DNA of 64,000 bases from Deltaproteobacteria bacterium. GTDB taxonomy: Bacteria > Desulfobacterota > DSM-4660 > Desulfatiglandales > Desulfatiglandaceae. How positions within the stretch are numbered: the first letter of the stretch is position 1; every line of letters starts with the position of its first letter. Positions 17,968-29,071 of the stretch are shown piece by piece. The notes below the pieces were generated by a model that saw nothing but the letters and a program-made list of their open reading frames with translations, was not told where the DNA came from and searched no databases. A program made the translations under genes and the position numbers. The stretch lies in the NCBI GenBank assembly GCA_019307815.1, contig JAFDIV010000007.1, positions 124,001 to 188,000 on the forward strand, in the 5' to 3' direction.

Positions 17968-18750
17968 ATGTGCCTATTGATTATAGCATATCGTCATCAT
18001 CCATATTATCCATTGATCCTTTTGGCCAACCGTGACGAATATTACGAAAGGCCCACCGCCCCTGCCCATTTTTGGAAGGATGCCCCATGGGTGCTGGGGG
18101 GTAAGGACCTCCGAGGGGGTGGCACATGGCTTGGTATCACCCACACAGGCCGAATTGCCGCAATTACCAACTATCGAGACCCGGCCCATGAGAAAAAAGG
18201 GGCCCCCTCCCGGGGCATGCTTGTCAAAGACTTCTTGGTTAGAAAAGATCCGCCTCTATATTATCTGCAGGAGCTGTCCAAAAAATCTGCTGCCTATAAC
18301 GGCTTCAATCTGATCGTGGGTCAAGGCAAGGAGCTTTACTGGTATTCCAACAGAGGCCAAGGGATAAGGCACCTGTCCCCTGGTATCATTGGACTTAGCA
18401 ATCACCTCCTGGACACCCCCTGGCCCAAGGTGGTAAAGGCCAAGAAAGCTCTGGCCAGGCTTCTTTCCTCCCCCACCCTGCTCCCTGAGGAAGCCTTCTT
18501 TGAAATCCTCCTGGACCGCAGGCCTGCCAAGGATTCAGAGTTGCCCGACACAGGTGTAGGCCTTGAATGGGAACGAATCCTTTCACCCATATTTATCACC
18601 AGCCCTGTCTACGGCACCCGCTCGTCCACCCTCATCTTTCTGGATCACCAAGGCGAGGTAACCTTTGTGGAAAGGACGCACGATCCCAACGGCCCCCTTC
18701 CCCGTACCAGAAAATACCAATTTCGTATCAGCTCTACAGCGCGGCCTTGA
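17968..18750 (+). CDS. NRDE (TANGO2-like) family protein
   Basis: A 260-residue protein starting MCLLII with the defining LANRDEYYERPT motif and later GGGTWLGIT and NYRD. This family (PF05742, TANGO2 in animals) keeps the N-terminal Cys expected of an Ntn-type fold, but its biochemical role in bacteria is not settled. It is cytoplasmic by sequence, with no signal peptide. It starts 15 bases after the CoA-transferase/GNAT fusion and precedes bioA, so it may be part of that transcript. Confidence 0.88.
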   Translation: MCLLIIAYRHHPYYPLILLANRDEYYERPTAPAHFWKDAPWVLGGKDLRGGGTWLGITHTGRIAAITNYRDPAHEKKGAPSRGMLVKDFLVRKDPPLYYLQELSKKSAAYNGFNLIVGQGKELYWYSNRGQGIRHLSPGIIGLSNHLLDTPWPKVVKAKKALARLLSSPTLLPEEAFFEILLDRRPAKDSELPDTGVGLEWERILSPIFITSPVYGTRSSTLIFLDHQGEVTFVERTHDPNGPLPRTRKYQFRISSTARP

Positions 18751-18898
18751 TCTGGTGCACTTCCAATGTTTTTCCCTCCTTCTCCCTTGAAATGACCCAT
18801 GCAAATGCATAGAATGGCTCTTCCATTGCATCTTTACCCACGCCCCCCTTTTGTCAAAAGGAAAGGAAGTGGGTTTTTGCTGGAGGATACGGAGTCCA

Positions 18899-20263
18899 AT
18901 GTATGACATCAGCCACTTTTCAAAAGAACAACTGGCAGCCTTTGACCTAAATCACCTTTGGCATCCCTTTACCCAAATGAAGGAGTGGTCCGCCCAAGAG
19001 CCCCTCTTTATTGTTAAAGGCCAGGGAAATTACCTGATTGACGTGGACGGCAGGCATTATCTGGATGGAGTCTCTTCCCTTTGGGCCAATATTCACGGCC
19101 ACTGCCGCGCGGAAATCAACGAGGCCATTGCCCAGCAATTGCAGAACATGGCCCATTCAACCCTTCTGGGCCTCAGCCATCCCTCGGCCGCGGTCCTGGC
19201 CCGTCGCCTTGCCGAGCTATCGCCCGGGGATTTGAAATGGGTATTTTACTCGGAAAGTGGGTCCACGGCAGTGGAAATTGCCCTTAAAATAGCCTTTCAA
19301 TACTGGCAAAATGTGGGAAAGACCGAAAAACACACCTTTTTGTGCCTCAAGGAAGGCTACCATGGCGATACCCTGGGGTCTGTAAGCGTAGGGGGTATTG
19401 ACCTCTTTCATAGGATCTATTCCCCCATGCTGTTTGACTCCCATAAGGCCCCCTCTCCTTACCTTTACTGTATGGAACATGCCTTGCCTCTGGACCAAGG
19501 TGCAGAGGCGTGTGCCAAAGAGGTAGAAAAGATTCTCGAAAGACATCATCAAGAACTTGCTGGATTTATCTTGGAGCCCCTTGTACAGGGTGCTGGAGGT
19601 ATCCTTCCCTTTCCGCCTGGCTATCTCAAAAAGGTGGAGGAGTTGTGCAGGAGGTATCAAGTCCTATTGATCGCCGATGAGGTGGCCGTGGGATTTGGTC
19701 GTACCGGTACCTTGTTTGCATGCGAGCAGGAACAGGTGGCGCCGGACCTCCTTTGTGTGGGCAAGGGACTTACGGGCGGCTATCTACCCCTTGCAGCCAC
19801 CCTTTGTACCGACACCATCTTTCAGGCCTTTTGGGACGACTATGCCAAGCTCAAGACCTTTTTTCATGGCCACACATATACCGGAAACCCCCTTGCCTGC
19901 ACAGCAGCCCTTGCCTCACTGGACCTGTTTGAAAAAGATGCGGTGCTGGACAACCTCCCGGCCAAGATTCAGAGGCTTGCCCAAGGGCTCCAAAGACTCA
20001 AAACCTTGCCACCTGTTGGCGACGTAAGACAAATGGGCCTTATGGCAGGTGTAGAGTTGTTCCAAGATGCCAACACTCAAACCCCATACCCACTTGACCA
20101 AAGGGTGGGACACAAGGTGTGCATGAAGGTCAGGGACCATGGCGTGATCCTCAGAAATCTGGGCGATGTCATTGTATTCATGCCACCCCTTTCCATCACG
20201 GCCGAGCAGATAGACGAGATTATTCTAGCTGTGGAGAAGGCTATCCATGAAATCTGTTCATGA
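18899..20263 (+). CDS. bioA: Adenosylmethionine-8-amino-7-oxononanoate aminotransferase
   Basis: BioA converts KAPA to DAPA in biotin synthesis, using SAM and pyridoxal phosphate. Family marks: [12 protein letters not shown] near the N-terminus, [20 protein letters not shown], the PLP-binding [14 protein letters not shown] and [11 protein letters not shown] with the Schiff-base Lys. At 454 residues it is full length. ATG 18899 follows GGAGGATACGGAG and is preferred over an in-frame TTG at 18851. bioF overlaps its end by 17 bases. Confidence 0.95.
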   Translation: MYDISHFSKEQLAAFDLNHLWHPFTQMKEWSAQEPLFIVKGQGNYLIDVDGRHYLDGVSSLWANIHGHCRAEINEAIAQQLQNMAHSTLLGLSHPSAAVLARRLAELSPGDLKWVFYSESGSTAVEIALKIAFQYWQNVGKTEKHTFLCLKEGYHGDTLGSVSVGGIDLFHRIYSPMLFDSHKAPSPYLYCMEHALPLDQGAEACAKEVEKILERHHQELAGFILEPLVQGAGGILPFPPGYLKKVEELCRRYQVLLIADEVAVGFGRTGTLFACEQEQVAPDLLCVGKGLTGGYLPLAATLCTDTIFQAFWDDYAKLKTFFHGHTYTGNPLACTAALASLDLFEKDAVLDNLPAKIQRLAQGLQRLKTLPPVGDVRQMGLMAGVELFQDANTQTPYPLDQRVGHKVCMKVRDHGVILRNLGDVIVFMPPLSITAEQIDEIILAVEKAIHEICS

Positions 20264-21446
20264 CTCCCCCCTGCACCATCCTTGGGATGATTTCATTGTA
20301 AGCTCGCTCCATGATCTGGAGGCCAAGGGGCTGAGGCGCCGCCTTAAGTCTGTAACAACTCCTGTCTCTACCCGCTGCCTCATAGAGGGCAGAGAGTTGC
20401 TGTTGTTCTGCACAAATGATTACCTGGGATTGGCCAATCACCCGCGTATGAAGAGGGCCGCTGCCGAGGCTGCGCAAAAATGGGGCACAGGAAGTGGGGC
20501 CTCAAGACTCATTTCTGGAAACATCTCCCTTTATGTTGCCCTTGAAAAGGAGTGTGCCAGTTTCAAGGAAACAGAATCAGCGGTTGTCTTTTCTTCAGGC
20601 TATGCCACCAACATGGGTGTCATTTCCTCATTGCTGGGGGCAGACGGCCTTATCTTGAGTGACCGTCTCAATCATGCAAGTATTGTGGATGCCTGCAGGC
20701 TTTCCAAAGCTAGGGTGGTGGTATATCCCCACGGGGACGTGGCAGCCGTTGAGGCAACGCTTCGGTCCCGGGACAACAAGGGTAAGGCACTAGTGGTCAC
20801 AGACGGCGTGTTTAGCATGGATGGTGATTTGGCCCCTCTTCCGGATCTTGTAAAGGTATGTGCTGAGGCAGACGCCCTTCTGCTCGTGGACGATGCCCAT
20901 GGCACCGGAGTTCTTGGTCCCAAGGGCGGTGGTAGCCTTGACCACTTTGGGCTCCGGCCCAAAGGTATCATACAGGTGGGTACATTCAGTAAGGCCTTAG
21001 GTAGCCTAGGGGGCTTTGTGGCTGCCACGAGCCTGATTACCGAGTACCTGGTCAATCGGGCCCGATCTCTCATCTATTCCACGGCACTGCCACCTGCGAT
21101 CCTTGCGGCCAATAGGGAGGCCCTTTGTATTGTGAGGGAAGATACCTCTCTGCGGTTCCGCCTAAGAAGGCTGACCCATTACCTAAAAAAACAGATGGCC
21201 TCACTGGGCCTTGCAATTCCTGATCAGCCAACTCCCATATTTCCTGTAATTATCGGTAATGCCCAAGAGACGGTTCGCATCTCTAATTCTCTCATTGAAA
21301 AAGGCATCTTTGTACCCCCTATTCGCCCACCTACTGTACCAGAAGGCCAAAGCCGCCTTCGCATCAGTCTCAGTGCCTTGCACCAAGAGCAGGATATTGA
21401 CCGGCTGGTTCAGGCCCTTGGCGATCACTTCAGGCGGGGGGCCTGA
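20247..21446 (+). CDS. bioF: 8-amino-7-oxononanoate synthase
   Basis: BioF condenses pimeloyl-ACP/CoA with alanine to form KAPA. It is a PLP enzyme of the alpha-oxoamine synthase family, with FCTNDYLGLANHP, GTGSGASRLISGN, DDAHGTGVLG and the PLP-lysine segment TFSKALGSLGGF. At 399 residues it is full length, though a few residues longer at the N-terminus than usual. It begins inside the end of bioA and is followed after five bases by bioD, forming a tight bioAFD operon. Confidence 0.95.
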   Translation: MKSVHDSPLHHPWDDFIVSSLHDLEAKGLRRRLKSVTTPVSTRCLIEGRELLLFCTNDYLGLANHPRMKRAAAEAAQKWGTGSGASRLISGNISLYVALEKECASFKETESAVVFSSGYATNMGVISSLLGADGLILSDRLNHASIVDACRLSKARVVVYPHGDVAAVEATLRSRDNKGKALVVTDGVFSMDGDLAPLPDLVKVCAEADALLLVDDAHGTGVLGPKGGGSLDHFGLRPKGIIQVGTFSKALGSLGGFVAATSLITEYLVNRARSLIYSTALPPAILAANREALCIVREDTSLRFRLRRLTHYLKKQMASLGLAIPDQPTPIFPVIIGNAQETVRISNSLIEKGIFVPPIRPPTVPEGQSRLRISLSALHQEQDIDRLVQALGDHFRRGA

Positions 21447-21451
21447 AGACC

Positions 21452-22174
21452 ATGGTGGCATACTCAAACAATGGGCTGTTCATAGCAGGTACAGACACCG
21501 AAGTGGGCAAGACCTTTGTCTCAGCCATTCTGCTTAGGATATTGCGGAGACAGGGGATAAACGCCACCTATTTTAAGCCTGTGGCCACTGGATGCCCTGC
21601 TGGTCGTGGTCTCCTGCCTGAGGACCTGGCCTTTGTACAAGATCTTGCAGGCGTTGAACTCTCGGAGCCACACCACTGTCCCATCCGATATGAAAAACCC
21701 TTGGCCCCTATGGCAGCAGCGGAATTGGAAGGCCGCCCCGTTTCTGTGGAAGAGATAATCAGAGCCTTTGATGCCCTAAGGAAAGGATCACCATTTCTGA
21801 TCGTGGAAGGGGTAGGTGGAGTGATGGTTCCCCTTGGGAAAGACTATCTGTTGATTGATCTTATGGAGCAATTTGGTCTGCCCTGTTTGGTGGTGGCCAG
21901 ACCTTCCCTTGGCACCATTAACCACACCCTTTTGAGCATTAGGGCCCTTCAAAATAAGAGCATAACAGTCCTTGGGTTTGTAACAAACGGCAAAAAGGAT
22001 CCCACTGATGAGGCTGCAGCTACCAGCCCATCCCTTATCTCCCGGTTTAGCGGTATCCCTTTCTTGGGCCATATTCCCATTTTCCGGCCAGAGGCAGAAC
22101 CCATTGATGCATTCATTGAATCAAAAGCTCCATTCTTATATGACTTCATAGGCGCTTTTGCAGCTTGTCCATGA
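21452..22174 (+). CDS. bioD: Dethiobiotin synthetase
   Basis: BioD closes the ureido ring with CO2 and ATP. It has the P-loop variant GTDTEVGKTFVS near residue 12 and the VEGVGGVMVPLG loop near residue 115. Length is 240 residues, normal for the family. It is the last gene of bioAFD. Biotin synthase (bioB) and the pimeloyl genes are not in the window. Its final 29 bases overlap the end of the convergent phosphomannomutase gene. Confidence 0.95.
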   Translation: MVAYSNNGLFIAGTDTEVGKTFVSAILLRILRRQGINATYFKPVATGCPAGRGLLPEDLAFVQDLAGVELSEPHHCPIRYEKPLAPMAAAELEGRPVSVEEIIRAFDALRKGSPFLIVEGVGGVMVPLGKDYLLIDLMEQFGLPCLVVARPSLGTINHTLLSIRALQNKSITVLGFVTNGKKDPTDEAAATSPSLISRFSGIPFLGHIPIFRPEAEPIDAFIESKAPFLYDFIGAFAACP

Positions 22175-23492
22175 AAACTTTCCTGATCTCCTCAAGCCGG
22201 GACTCTGTTTCCGCCTCAAAGCGGAGCACCAGCACGGGCTGCGTATTGGAGGCCCTGATGAGTCCCCAGCCACCATCAAAAAGAACCCGGGCGCCATCCA
22301 CGTCAATTACCTTGTAATCCCTCTTAAATTCCTCAGCCAATTCCGCCACAATGGTAAACTTTTTTTCCTCTGGACAATCAATGCGGATCTCAGGGGTATT
22401 GACCATGTCCGGCACACCGGCCAGCAGGTCCCTTACTCCCTTGTCAGTCTTGGAAAGGATCTCCAAAAGCCGTGCTCCGGCATAGATAGCATCATCATAA
22501 CCAAAATAACGCTCTGCAAAAAACAAATGTCCGCTCATTTCTCCGGCAAGGAGGGCGCCTTCCTCCTTCATTTTCTTTTTTATGAGCGAGTGACCTGTCT
22601 TCCACATAATGGCCTTGCCCCCATGTTTCTCAATGTCATCATAGAGGACCTGGGAGCATTTCACCTCACCGATAATCTTGGCCCCTGGGTATCGCTCAAG
22701 AAGATCCCGGGAAAATATGATCATGAGCTGGTCTCCCCAAATGATCCGGCCATCTTTATCCACGACACCTATCCTGTCGGCATCGCCGTCAAAACCGATC
22801 CCCACATCCGCCCCGGTCTCCTGGACCTTTGAAATAAGACTTTTCAGGTTGTCAGGAATGGTGGGATCAGGGTGGTGATTGGGAAACCTGCCGTCAGGCT
22901 CGGCAAAAAGGGAAATGACCTCGAACCCCATGCCTTTGTAAAGGGGTGTGGCCACAGGGCCTGCCACACCATTGCCCGCGTCAATGACCACCTTTCGTTT
23001 GTGGTTTCCTGTCTGGATGGTCTCTGTCACATAAGTAATGTAAGGGGTCACCACATCGGCCTTTTCCATATTTCCTGTGCCTTTCGTGAAGGAGCCGGAC
23101 TCGGCTATCTCCCGCACCTTCTGGATTTCCGGGCCATAGATGCTCGCCTCCCCCAAACAGACCTTGAACCCATTAAATTCCGGGGGATTGTGGCTGCCTG
23201 TAATCTGCACCCCTCCATCCACCTTGAGGTGGTGAATGGAAAAATAGAGAAGCGGCGTGGGCACCATGCCCACATCCACGATGTCCATACCTGTTTCTAG
23301 AAGCCCTGCGGACAGACCTTCAAAAAGGGAAGGAGAGCTCAGTCTGCAGTCTCGCCCCAGGGTGATCTTTTTCACGCCCTTCTGGACATAGTAGGTTCCA
23401 ATGGCAAGACCCAATTGGTGCACTGTCTGTTCATTCAACTCTTCTGGAACAATTCCTCGGATGTCATACTCTCGGAAGATATAGGGTTTCAT
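22146..23492 (-). CDS. Phosphomannomutase/phosphoglucomutase (AlgC/ManB type)
   Basis: A 448-residue hexose phosphate mutase. The order of domains is clear: REYDIRGIVPEEL at the start, the phosphoserine loop TGSHNPPEFNGFK, the metal loop GFDGDADRIGVVD, the sugar-binding GEMSGHLFF and the phosphate-binding ASNTQPVLVLRFEA. It interconverts the 6- and 1-phosphates of mannose and/or glucose. The start overlaps the stop of the mannose-1-phosphate guanylyltransferase gene by four bases, so together they supply GDP-mannose, probably for surface polysaccharide. Confidence 0.93.
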   Translation of the reverse strand: MKPYIFREYDIRGIVPEELNEQTVHQLGLAIGTYYVQKGVKKITLGRDCRLSSPSLFEGLSAGLLETGMDIVDVGMVPTPLLYFSIHHLKVDGGVQITGSHNPPEFNGFKVCLGEASIYGPEIQKVREIAESGSFTKGTGNMEKADVVTPYITYVTETIQTGNHKRKVVIDAGNGVAGPVATPLYKGMGFEVISLFAEPDGRFPNHHPDPTIPDNLKSLISKVQETGADVGIGFDGDADRIGVVDKDGRIIWGDQLMIIFSRDLLERYPGAKIIGEVKCSQVLYDDIEKHGGKAIMWKTGHSLIKKKMKEEGALLAGEMSGHLFFAERYFGYDDAIYAGARLLEILSKTDKGVRDLLAGVPDMVNTPEIRIDCPEEKKFTIVAELAEEFKRDYKVIDVDGARVLFDGGWGLIRASNTQPVLVLRFEAETESRLEEIRKVFMDKLQKRL

Positions 23493-24565
23493 AGTAATCT
23501 CTCCTTTCCTGAGCGTTGCAATGCTTCCACAATTTTTCGAATGTCCTGGGAACGGTCCAGATCAGCTACTAGTACGCTGTCCTGTGTATCCACCACCAAA
23601 CAGCGCTCAAGCCCCAACACAGCCACAAGCCGGCCATTGCGGCTCGATATAAAACTGTTTCGGCAGTCTATAATCAGGGCTTCTCCTTCCACCAGATTAT
23701 TAGACGCGTCATATTCCCCACTTCTCAAATCATACAGCGAAGACCAGGAGCCCACATCACTCCACCCACACTCACACGGCACCACATACACATCCCCGCG
23801 CGTCTTTTCCATGATTCCGTAATCAAACGAAATGGACTCCAGCCCTTCGTAGACCTCTTTCAATACACGCGGAAAATCCGGCGTTCCCATGACATCTCTC
23901 ACCTGTTGGAGACCTTCATAAAGTCTGGGCATATGCGCTTTGATCTCCTCCAGAATCGTTTGAGCAGTGGCCACAAATATCCCTGCATTCCAAAAGTAGT
24001 CCCCATTAGTAAGATATTGTTTTGCTGTAGCAAAGTCCGGCTTTTCCACAAAGGCAGATACTGGGAAAAAGCTATTCTCTTTTTCCGACTGATTCACTTC
24101 AACACGTCTGATATACCCGTACCCTGTCTCCGGCCTAGTGGGGACAATGCCCAGTGTCACTATCCCACCCTTTTCTGCCACAGTCCCTGCCAGACGGACG
24201 GCCTCCAAGAAAGACTTCTGATCCCTGATAAAATGGTCGGCCGGGAGAAAGGCTATGGCGCCTTTGCATCCCAGGTATTCAGCATAGACCGCCCCCAACC
24301 CTATACAAGGGGCTGTATTTCTTCCCATGGGTTCTGCAAGAATATGGAGTTTCCGGCCCTCCAGAAGACCCCTGGCTTCTTGTTCATGGGACTTGCCTAG
24401 TATAATAATCATCTCTTGATCAGGGACAAGGGGGGAGAGCCGGTTACAGGTCTCCACAAGCATGGGGGCTTTCCCGGTAATATTCAAGAACTGCTTCGGT
24501 CTGTCCTTTCTACTCGCAGGCCAAAATCGGGTGCCTGACCCTCCTGCCATGATCACCCCAAACAT
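23489..24565 (-). CDS. manC: Mannose-1-phosphate guanylyltransferase
   Basis: Makes GDP-mannose from GTP and mannose-1-phosphate. The nucleotidyltransferase signature GGSGTRFWPASRKDRPKQF is at residue 8, followed by EPMGRNTAPCIGL, PADHFI, GYGYI and VEKPDFATA. It is the short 358-residue form and lacks the fused isomerase domain of long ManC enzymes. It is coupled to the downstream phosphomannomutase by an ATGA overlap. Confidence 0.93.
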   Translation of the reverse strand: MFGVIMAGGSGTRFWPASRKDRPKQFLNITGKAPMLVETCNRLSPLVPDQEMIIILGKSHEQEARGLLEGRKLHILAEPMGRNTAPCIGLGAVYAEYLGCKGAIAFLPADHFIRDQKSFLEAVRLAGTVAEKGGIVTLGIVPTRPETGYGYIRRVEVNQSEKENSFFPVSAFVEKPDFATAKQYLTNGDYFWNAGIFVATAQTILEEIKAHMPRLYEGLQQVRDVMGTPDFPRVLKEVYEGLESISFDYGIMEKTRGDVYVVPCECGWSDVGSWSSLYDLRSGEYDASNNLVEGEALIIDCRNSFISSRNGRLVAVLGLERCLVVDTQDSVLVADLDRSQDIRKIVEALQRSGKERLL

Positions 24566-24616
24566 ATTCGCCTCCTTTACGCCTCTCTAGTCCCTTCTAA
24601 CGCATCGGGCTACCTG

Positions 24617-25807
24617 CTACGTCCTGTATTCTGCATTGATCCGCACATAATCATGAGAAAGGTCACATGTCCATACCGAATCCTCATGGTCCCCCTGATT
24701 TAGGTCAATGGTCAACCTATAATTTTCCTTTTCCATGACCTTCGCTGCCCTCTCTTCAGCATCCTTCCCCCTCCCCTGCCCTCCTGACACAATCTGCACA
24801 TCATCAATCCAGATATCTATGGACCGCTCTTCCATATCAATCCGGGATCTCCCAAGGGCAGCCATGATACGCCCCCAGTTGGGGTCATTCCCATAAAAGG
24901 CAGTCTTTACGAGAAGAGAGTTGGCCACTGTCCTGGCCGCCTGTAGTGCACTTTCCTTATCCAATGCCCCTCTCACACACACCTGCACCAGCTTTGTGGC
25001 CCCTTCACCGTCCTGTACAATCATTCGGGCCAAATCTCCTGCCACCTCTTCAAGCACATGGCGAAATCCCTCTTTCTCAGACGGGGTCAGGGGGCCATTG
25101 CCGGCCATGCCATTGGCCATGATCACCACCATGTCATTGGTGCTGGTATCACCATCCACAGTGATACGATTGAACGTGCGATCGACTGCCCATGAAAGTG
25201 ATTCGAACAATGTATCCCTATCAACCTCCAGATCGGTAAACATGAAGCAAAGCATCGTGGCCATATCAGGCATGATCATCCCTGCCCCTTTTGCAATACC
25301 TACTACCTTGTAAGTCTTGCCCGAGGCCCGTCCGGTCCTTGCGCTTGTTTTCGGGAAGGTATCGGTGGTCATAATGGCCTTGGCTGCCTCGGGGATTCCC
25401 TTGGGGGAGAGGTGTTCTACCAATTGGGGGATTGCCTTATTAACCTTATCCATGTCCATGGGTAGGCCAATCACTCCGGTTGAGGCAACTACAACTGTTT
25501 CAGGCCTTACACCCAGTGCTTGGGCCACAAGAGCGGCCGTTTTTCTGGTATCCATAAGCCCCTTGTCGCCCGTACAGGCATTGGCGTTACCTGAATTTGC
25601 CACAATGGCCCTAATCAGTCCCTGCTGGATATGTTCCTGGCTCACTAGAACAGGGGCAGCTTTCACCCTATTCCTGGTAAAGACCCCTGCACCCACTGCC
25701 TCTTTATCTGAGTAAATGAGGGCCAGATCAAGGCCCCCATCCTTTTTCAGCCCGGCGCAAACCGCCGAGGCCCTAAATCCATGTACCGCGTAAGCCTCAT
25801 CCTTCAT
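24617..25807 (-). CDS. argJ: Bifunctional ornithine acetyltransferase/N-acetylglutamate synthase
   Basis: ArgJ recycles the acetyl group in arginine synthesis. The family reads clearly: GAGVFTRNRVKAAPV, VANSGNANACTG, STGVIG and the self-cleavage site MATML (cut before the Thr, which becomes the nucleophile), preceded by KGAGMIMPD. It ends in DYVRINAEYRT, the usual C-terminus. Length is 396 residues. It stands alone here with no other arg genes nearby. Confidence 0.96.
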   Translation of the reverse strand: MKDEAYAVHGFRASAVCAGLKKDGGLDLALIYSDKEAVGAGVFTRNRVKAAPVLVSQEHIQQGLIRAIVANSGNANACTGDKGLMDTRKTAALVAQALGVRPETVVVASTGVIGLPMDMDKVNKAIPQLVEHLSPKGIPEAAKAIMTTDTFPKTSARTGRASGKTYKVVGIAKGAGMIMPDMATMLCFMFTDLEVDRDTLFESLSWAVDRTFNRITVDGDTSTNDMVVIMANGMAGNGPLTPSEKEGFRHVLEEVAGDLARMIVQDGEGATKLVQVCVRGALDKESALQAARTVANSLLVKTAFYGNDPNWGRIMAALGRSRIDMEERSIDIWIDDVQIVSGGQGRGKDAEERAAKVMEKENYRLTIDLNQGDHEDSVWTCDLSHDYVRINAEYRT

Positions 25808-26209
25808 ATCCCTGAACCTCGCATTGAGCCACTAACTTTCAGCCATCAGCGCTCAGCTATCAGCTATTTTGTCTCAAACTCGACGTACTCGAGCGGTCAT
25901 TCCTCCTCCTAACTAACAGGGAACGCAGGGCAACAGGACATTCCCAAAGCGGGCCTATTTTAGCCCCCGTAGCCAGCCTGCCTGCTGCAGGCAGGGACGG
26001 TGAAGGAGGTAAAATCGGCAGTCAGCGGAGCCAAGGATGGCGTAGCTGACGTAGCGGAGGGAATGTCGCGTTGCCCGGAGTAAGGGGCCACTAAGATTCC
26101 CTATTGGTTTTATGAATTACCCGAAAGCGTCGCATTCGGGCAGGTTGCTGGCTACTGACTCCTGACTTCTATCTTTTACTTTTTCCTTTGACCTTTATCC
26201 TTTCACCCC
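25808..26209. repeat. Gene-free repeat region with a long inverted repeat between argJ and secA
   Basis: GGGCAAC-AGG-ACATTCCC (25928-25945) is matched in reverse complement by GGGAATGT-CGC-GTTGCCC (26059-26076), 15 of 18 positions. Between them CCTGCCTGC and GCAGGCAGG form a 9-bp hairpin with a one-base centre near 25978-25996. At about 25850 there is a TCAGC(T/G)-rich repeat of a type seen also at 13800 and 36111. The left arm belongs to a repeat found also at 15565 and 29342. No gene is supported. Confidence 0.6.
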
Positions 26210-29071
26210 TCATTTATTCGCCCCGCAACATTTCTTATACTTCTTCCCACTGCCACAGGGGCAAGGGTCATTCCGCCCTATCTTCTTCCCCTTTCTCTTC
26301 ACGGTGGTGGGTTGGGCCACTTCATCTCCATGGCTCAAATGAAGTGCCTTCTTTTTTTTCTTGGGTATGGGCTCGGGTGCCCGCCTCACAAACTGTAGTC
26401 GAAACAATGTCCTAAGGGTCTCCTCCCTTATCCGGTCCATCAGCTCCTGGAAAAGGCCAAACCCCTCCTTCTGATATTCCCTCAAGGGATCAAGCTGGCC
26501 GTACCCCCTCAGGACGATACCCTCTTTCATGTGCTCCATATCTTGAAGGTGTCGGACCCATTGGTCATCAATGATCTGAAGCATAATGAGCCTTTCTAGC
26601 TCACTCAGATCCTCCTTCCCCACCAGTTCCTCTTTCTTAGCATAGGCCCCCTTGACCTGTTCCTTGACAAGCTCCGTGAGATCCTCCACATCCATCTTCT
26701 CAAAATACTCCTCACCCACATCCTTGGGGCCGATTTTGGGCCTAAAACCGAAGATCCGTGAAAGATTCTCCGTAAGGCCATTAATATCCCAATCTTCCGG
26801 CGGAAGCTTTGGGTCAATCCACTGATTGATGAGAGTCTCGACCTTCTCCTCCATCATCTCTTCAACTATCTCTGCCACCCCTTTTCCGGCCAAAATATCC
26901 TTCCGAAGGGAATAGATGATCTCCCGGTGCTTGTTCATCACATCGTCATATTCCAGGAGATGTTTTCGGATATCAAAATTGTGTGCCTCCACCTTTTTCT
27001 GGGCATTCTCGATGGCCTTGGAAATGAGGCCATGTTCAATGGGCTCCCCTTCTTGCATGCCAAGGCGCCCCATAATGGAGGAAATTTTCTCTGAACCGAA
27101 TATCCGGAGCAGATCGTCCTCAAGAGACAGATAAAATCGTGAAGAACCCGGATCTCCCTGTCTGCCGGAACGGCCCCTCAACTGATTGTCTATCCGTCTG
27201 GACTCGTGCCTTTCCGTTCCAAGGACGTGAAGCCCTCCCAACTCCCTTACACCTTCGCCCAGGACAATATCTGTTCCTCTTCCAGCCATATTGGTAGAAA
27301 TAGTCACGGTCTTGGCCTGACCTGCTTTAGCAATGATCTCGGCCTCCTTCTCATGGTGTTTTGCATTCAAAACCGAGTGTGGGATGCCAGCCCGTTTCAG
27401 CATCTTACTGAGCATTTCTGATTTCTCAATGGATACAGTACCTACCAGGACCGGTTGTCCTTTCTCATACAGTTCCTTGATCTCATCCACGACGGCCTTA
27501 AATTTCTCTCGTTCTGTCTTGTAAATGACATCAGGGTAGTCTTTCCGGATCATCCTCTTATGGGTAGGAATTACCACCACGTCCAGCTTATAGATGTTGT
27601 CAAACTCAGCCGCCTCCGTGTCTGCTGTACCTGTCATGCCTGCCAGTTTCTCATACATGCGGAAAAAGTTTTGGAAGGTGATGGTGGCAAGGGTTTGATT
27701 TTCCTCAGCAACCCTGACTCCCTCCTTGGCCTCCACAGCCTGATGAAGGCCGTCGCTCCACCGTCTTCCAGGCATCATGCGGCCTGTAAATTCATCCACA
27801 ATGATAATTTGATCATCCTTGACCACATAGTGCACATCCTTTTCAAACAGCCAGTACGCCCTTATGAGCTGCTGGGTGGCATGAAGCAACTCGGATGCGC
27901 GCACAAATCGATCCTCAAGTTCCTTAAGCCGTTCCTGTTTATCCTGCTCACTCAAGCTCTCATCTTCTTGTATGAGCCTGCCTTCCATGTCCAGATCGGG
28001 AATGACAAAATCTCCCAGGCCGCTTGATGAGAGCAGTTTAATGCCCTTTTCCGTGAGCTCCACAGAATTGTTCCGTTCGTCAATGGTGCAATAGAGGATC
28101 TGATCAAGGTCGGGAAGCAGCTTCTGGGCGCTTAACATGGCCTCTAAGTGATCGATTTCTTTCTTGAGGCCTTGGTTCTGGGAAACGATCTCCAGGAAAA
28201 CTGGATTCTTTGGGTCACCTCGCTTGATTTGGAGGAGCTTTTCAATGGTTCCGTCTCCTGCATTCCCTGCATCCAGTTCTCTACGCACATCCTTAAGAAG
28301 GGAACGGATAACAGAGCTCTGTTTTCTCTTGAGGTTGATCACCAAGGGCTTGACTTCCATGTAGATTTTATTTTCACTGTGCTCCACAGGGCCGCTGATG
28401 ATGAGGGGCGTTCTGGCCTCATCAATCAGGATGCTGTCCACCTCGTCCACAATGGCATAATAGAATTCCCGCTGCACAAAGTCCCGGAGATCGTACTTCA
28501 TATTGTCTCTTAGGTAATCAAACCCGAACTCGTTATTGGTGCCGTAAGTAATATCGCAGGCGTAAGCCTGTTTCCTCTCCGCATCATCCATACCGTGGAC
28601 AATCACACCAACGGACATACCAAGAAAATTATAAATTCCACCCATCCACTCGGCATCGCGGCGTGCCAGATAATCATTCACTGTAACAAGATGCACACCA
28701 CGGCCTGTCAGTGCATTCAGGTAAAGGGGAAGGGTCGCTGCCAGGGTTTTCCCTTCACCGGTCTTCATCTCTGCGATCTTTCCCCAGTGAAGCACAACGC
28801 CCCCCACAAGCTGCACGTCAAAGTGCCTCATTCCCAGAACGCGGACAGACGCTTCCCTGACAGCCGCAAAGGCCTCTGGGAGCAATTCATCCAGGGTCTC
28901 TCCCTTTTCCAGCCGCTCTTTGAACTCTGTGGTCTTTGCCCTGAGCTGATCATCGGATAACCTTTGGAAATCCGGCTCAAGGCTGTTTATGCGATCTACG
29001 ATGGGCGCTATGCGCTTTAATTCGCGCTCGTTCTTACTCCCGAATATCCCTTTTATGACCTTCCCGAACAT
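26210..29071 (-). CDS. secA: Preprotein translocase ATPase SecA
   Basis: The motor of the Sec export pathway. At 953 residues it is full length and in one frame. Walker A is [15 protein letters not shown] near residue 102, the DEAD-like box is [13 protein letters not shown], and the second motor domain shows [15 protein letters not shown] and [16 protein letters not shown]. The C-terminus carries the zinc-binding SEC-C motif [17 protein letters not shown], used for SecB and lipid contact. It includes an extra insert (about residues 240-345) compared with the shortest SecA forms. It is a single gene. Confidence 0.98.
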   Translation of the reverse strand: MFGKVIKGIFGSKNERELKRIAPIVDRINSLEPDFQRLSDDQLRAKTTEFKERLEKGETLDELLPEAFAAVREASVRVLGMRHFDVQLVGGVVLHWGKIAEMKTGEGKTLAATLPLYLNALTGRGVHLVTVNDYLARRDAEWMGGIYNFLGMSVGVIVHGMDDAERKQAYACDITYGTNNEFGFDYLRDNMKYDLRDFVQREFYYAIVDEVDSILIDEARTPLIISGPVEHSENKIYMEVKPLVINLKRKQSSVIRSLLKDVRRELDAGNAGDGTIEKLLQIKRGDPKNPVFLEIVSQNQGLKKEIDHLEAMLSAQKLLPDLDQILYCTIDERNNSVELTEKGIKLLSSSGLGDFVIPDLDMEGRLIQEDESLSEQDKQERLKELEDRFVRASELLHATQQLIRAYWLFEKDVHYVVKDDQIIIVDEFTGRMMPGRRWSDGLHQAVEAKEGVRVAEENQTLATITFQNFFRMYEKLAGMTGTADTEAAEFDNIYKLDVVVIPTHKRMIRKDYPDVIYKTEREKFKAVVDEIKELYEKGQPVLVGTVSIEKSEMLSKMLKRAGIPHSVLNAKHHEKEAEIIAKAGQAKTVTISTNMAGRGTDIVLGEGVRELGGLHVLGTERHESRRIDNQLRGRSGRQGDPGSSRFYLSLEDDLLRIFGSEKISSIMGRLGMQEGEPIEHGLISKAIENAQKKVEAHNFDIRKHLLEYDDVMNKHREIIYSLRKDILAGKGVAEIVEEMMEEKVETLINQWIDPKLPPEDWDINGLTENLSRIFGFRPKIGPKDVGEEYFEKMDVEDLTELVKEQVKGAYAKKEELVGKEDLSELERLIMLQIIDDQWVRHLQDMEHMKEGIVLRGYGQLDPLREYQKEGFGLFQELMDRIREETLRTLFRLQFVRRAPEPIPKKKKKALHLSHGDEVAQPTTVKRKGKKIGRNDPCPCGSGKKYKKCCGANK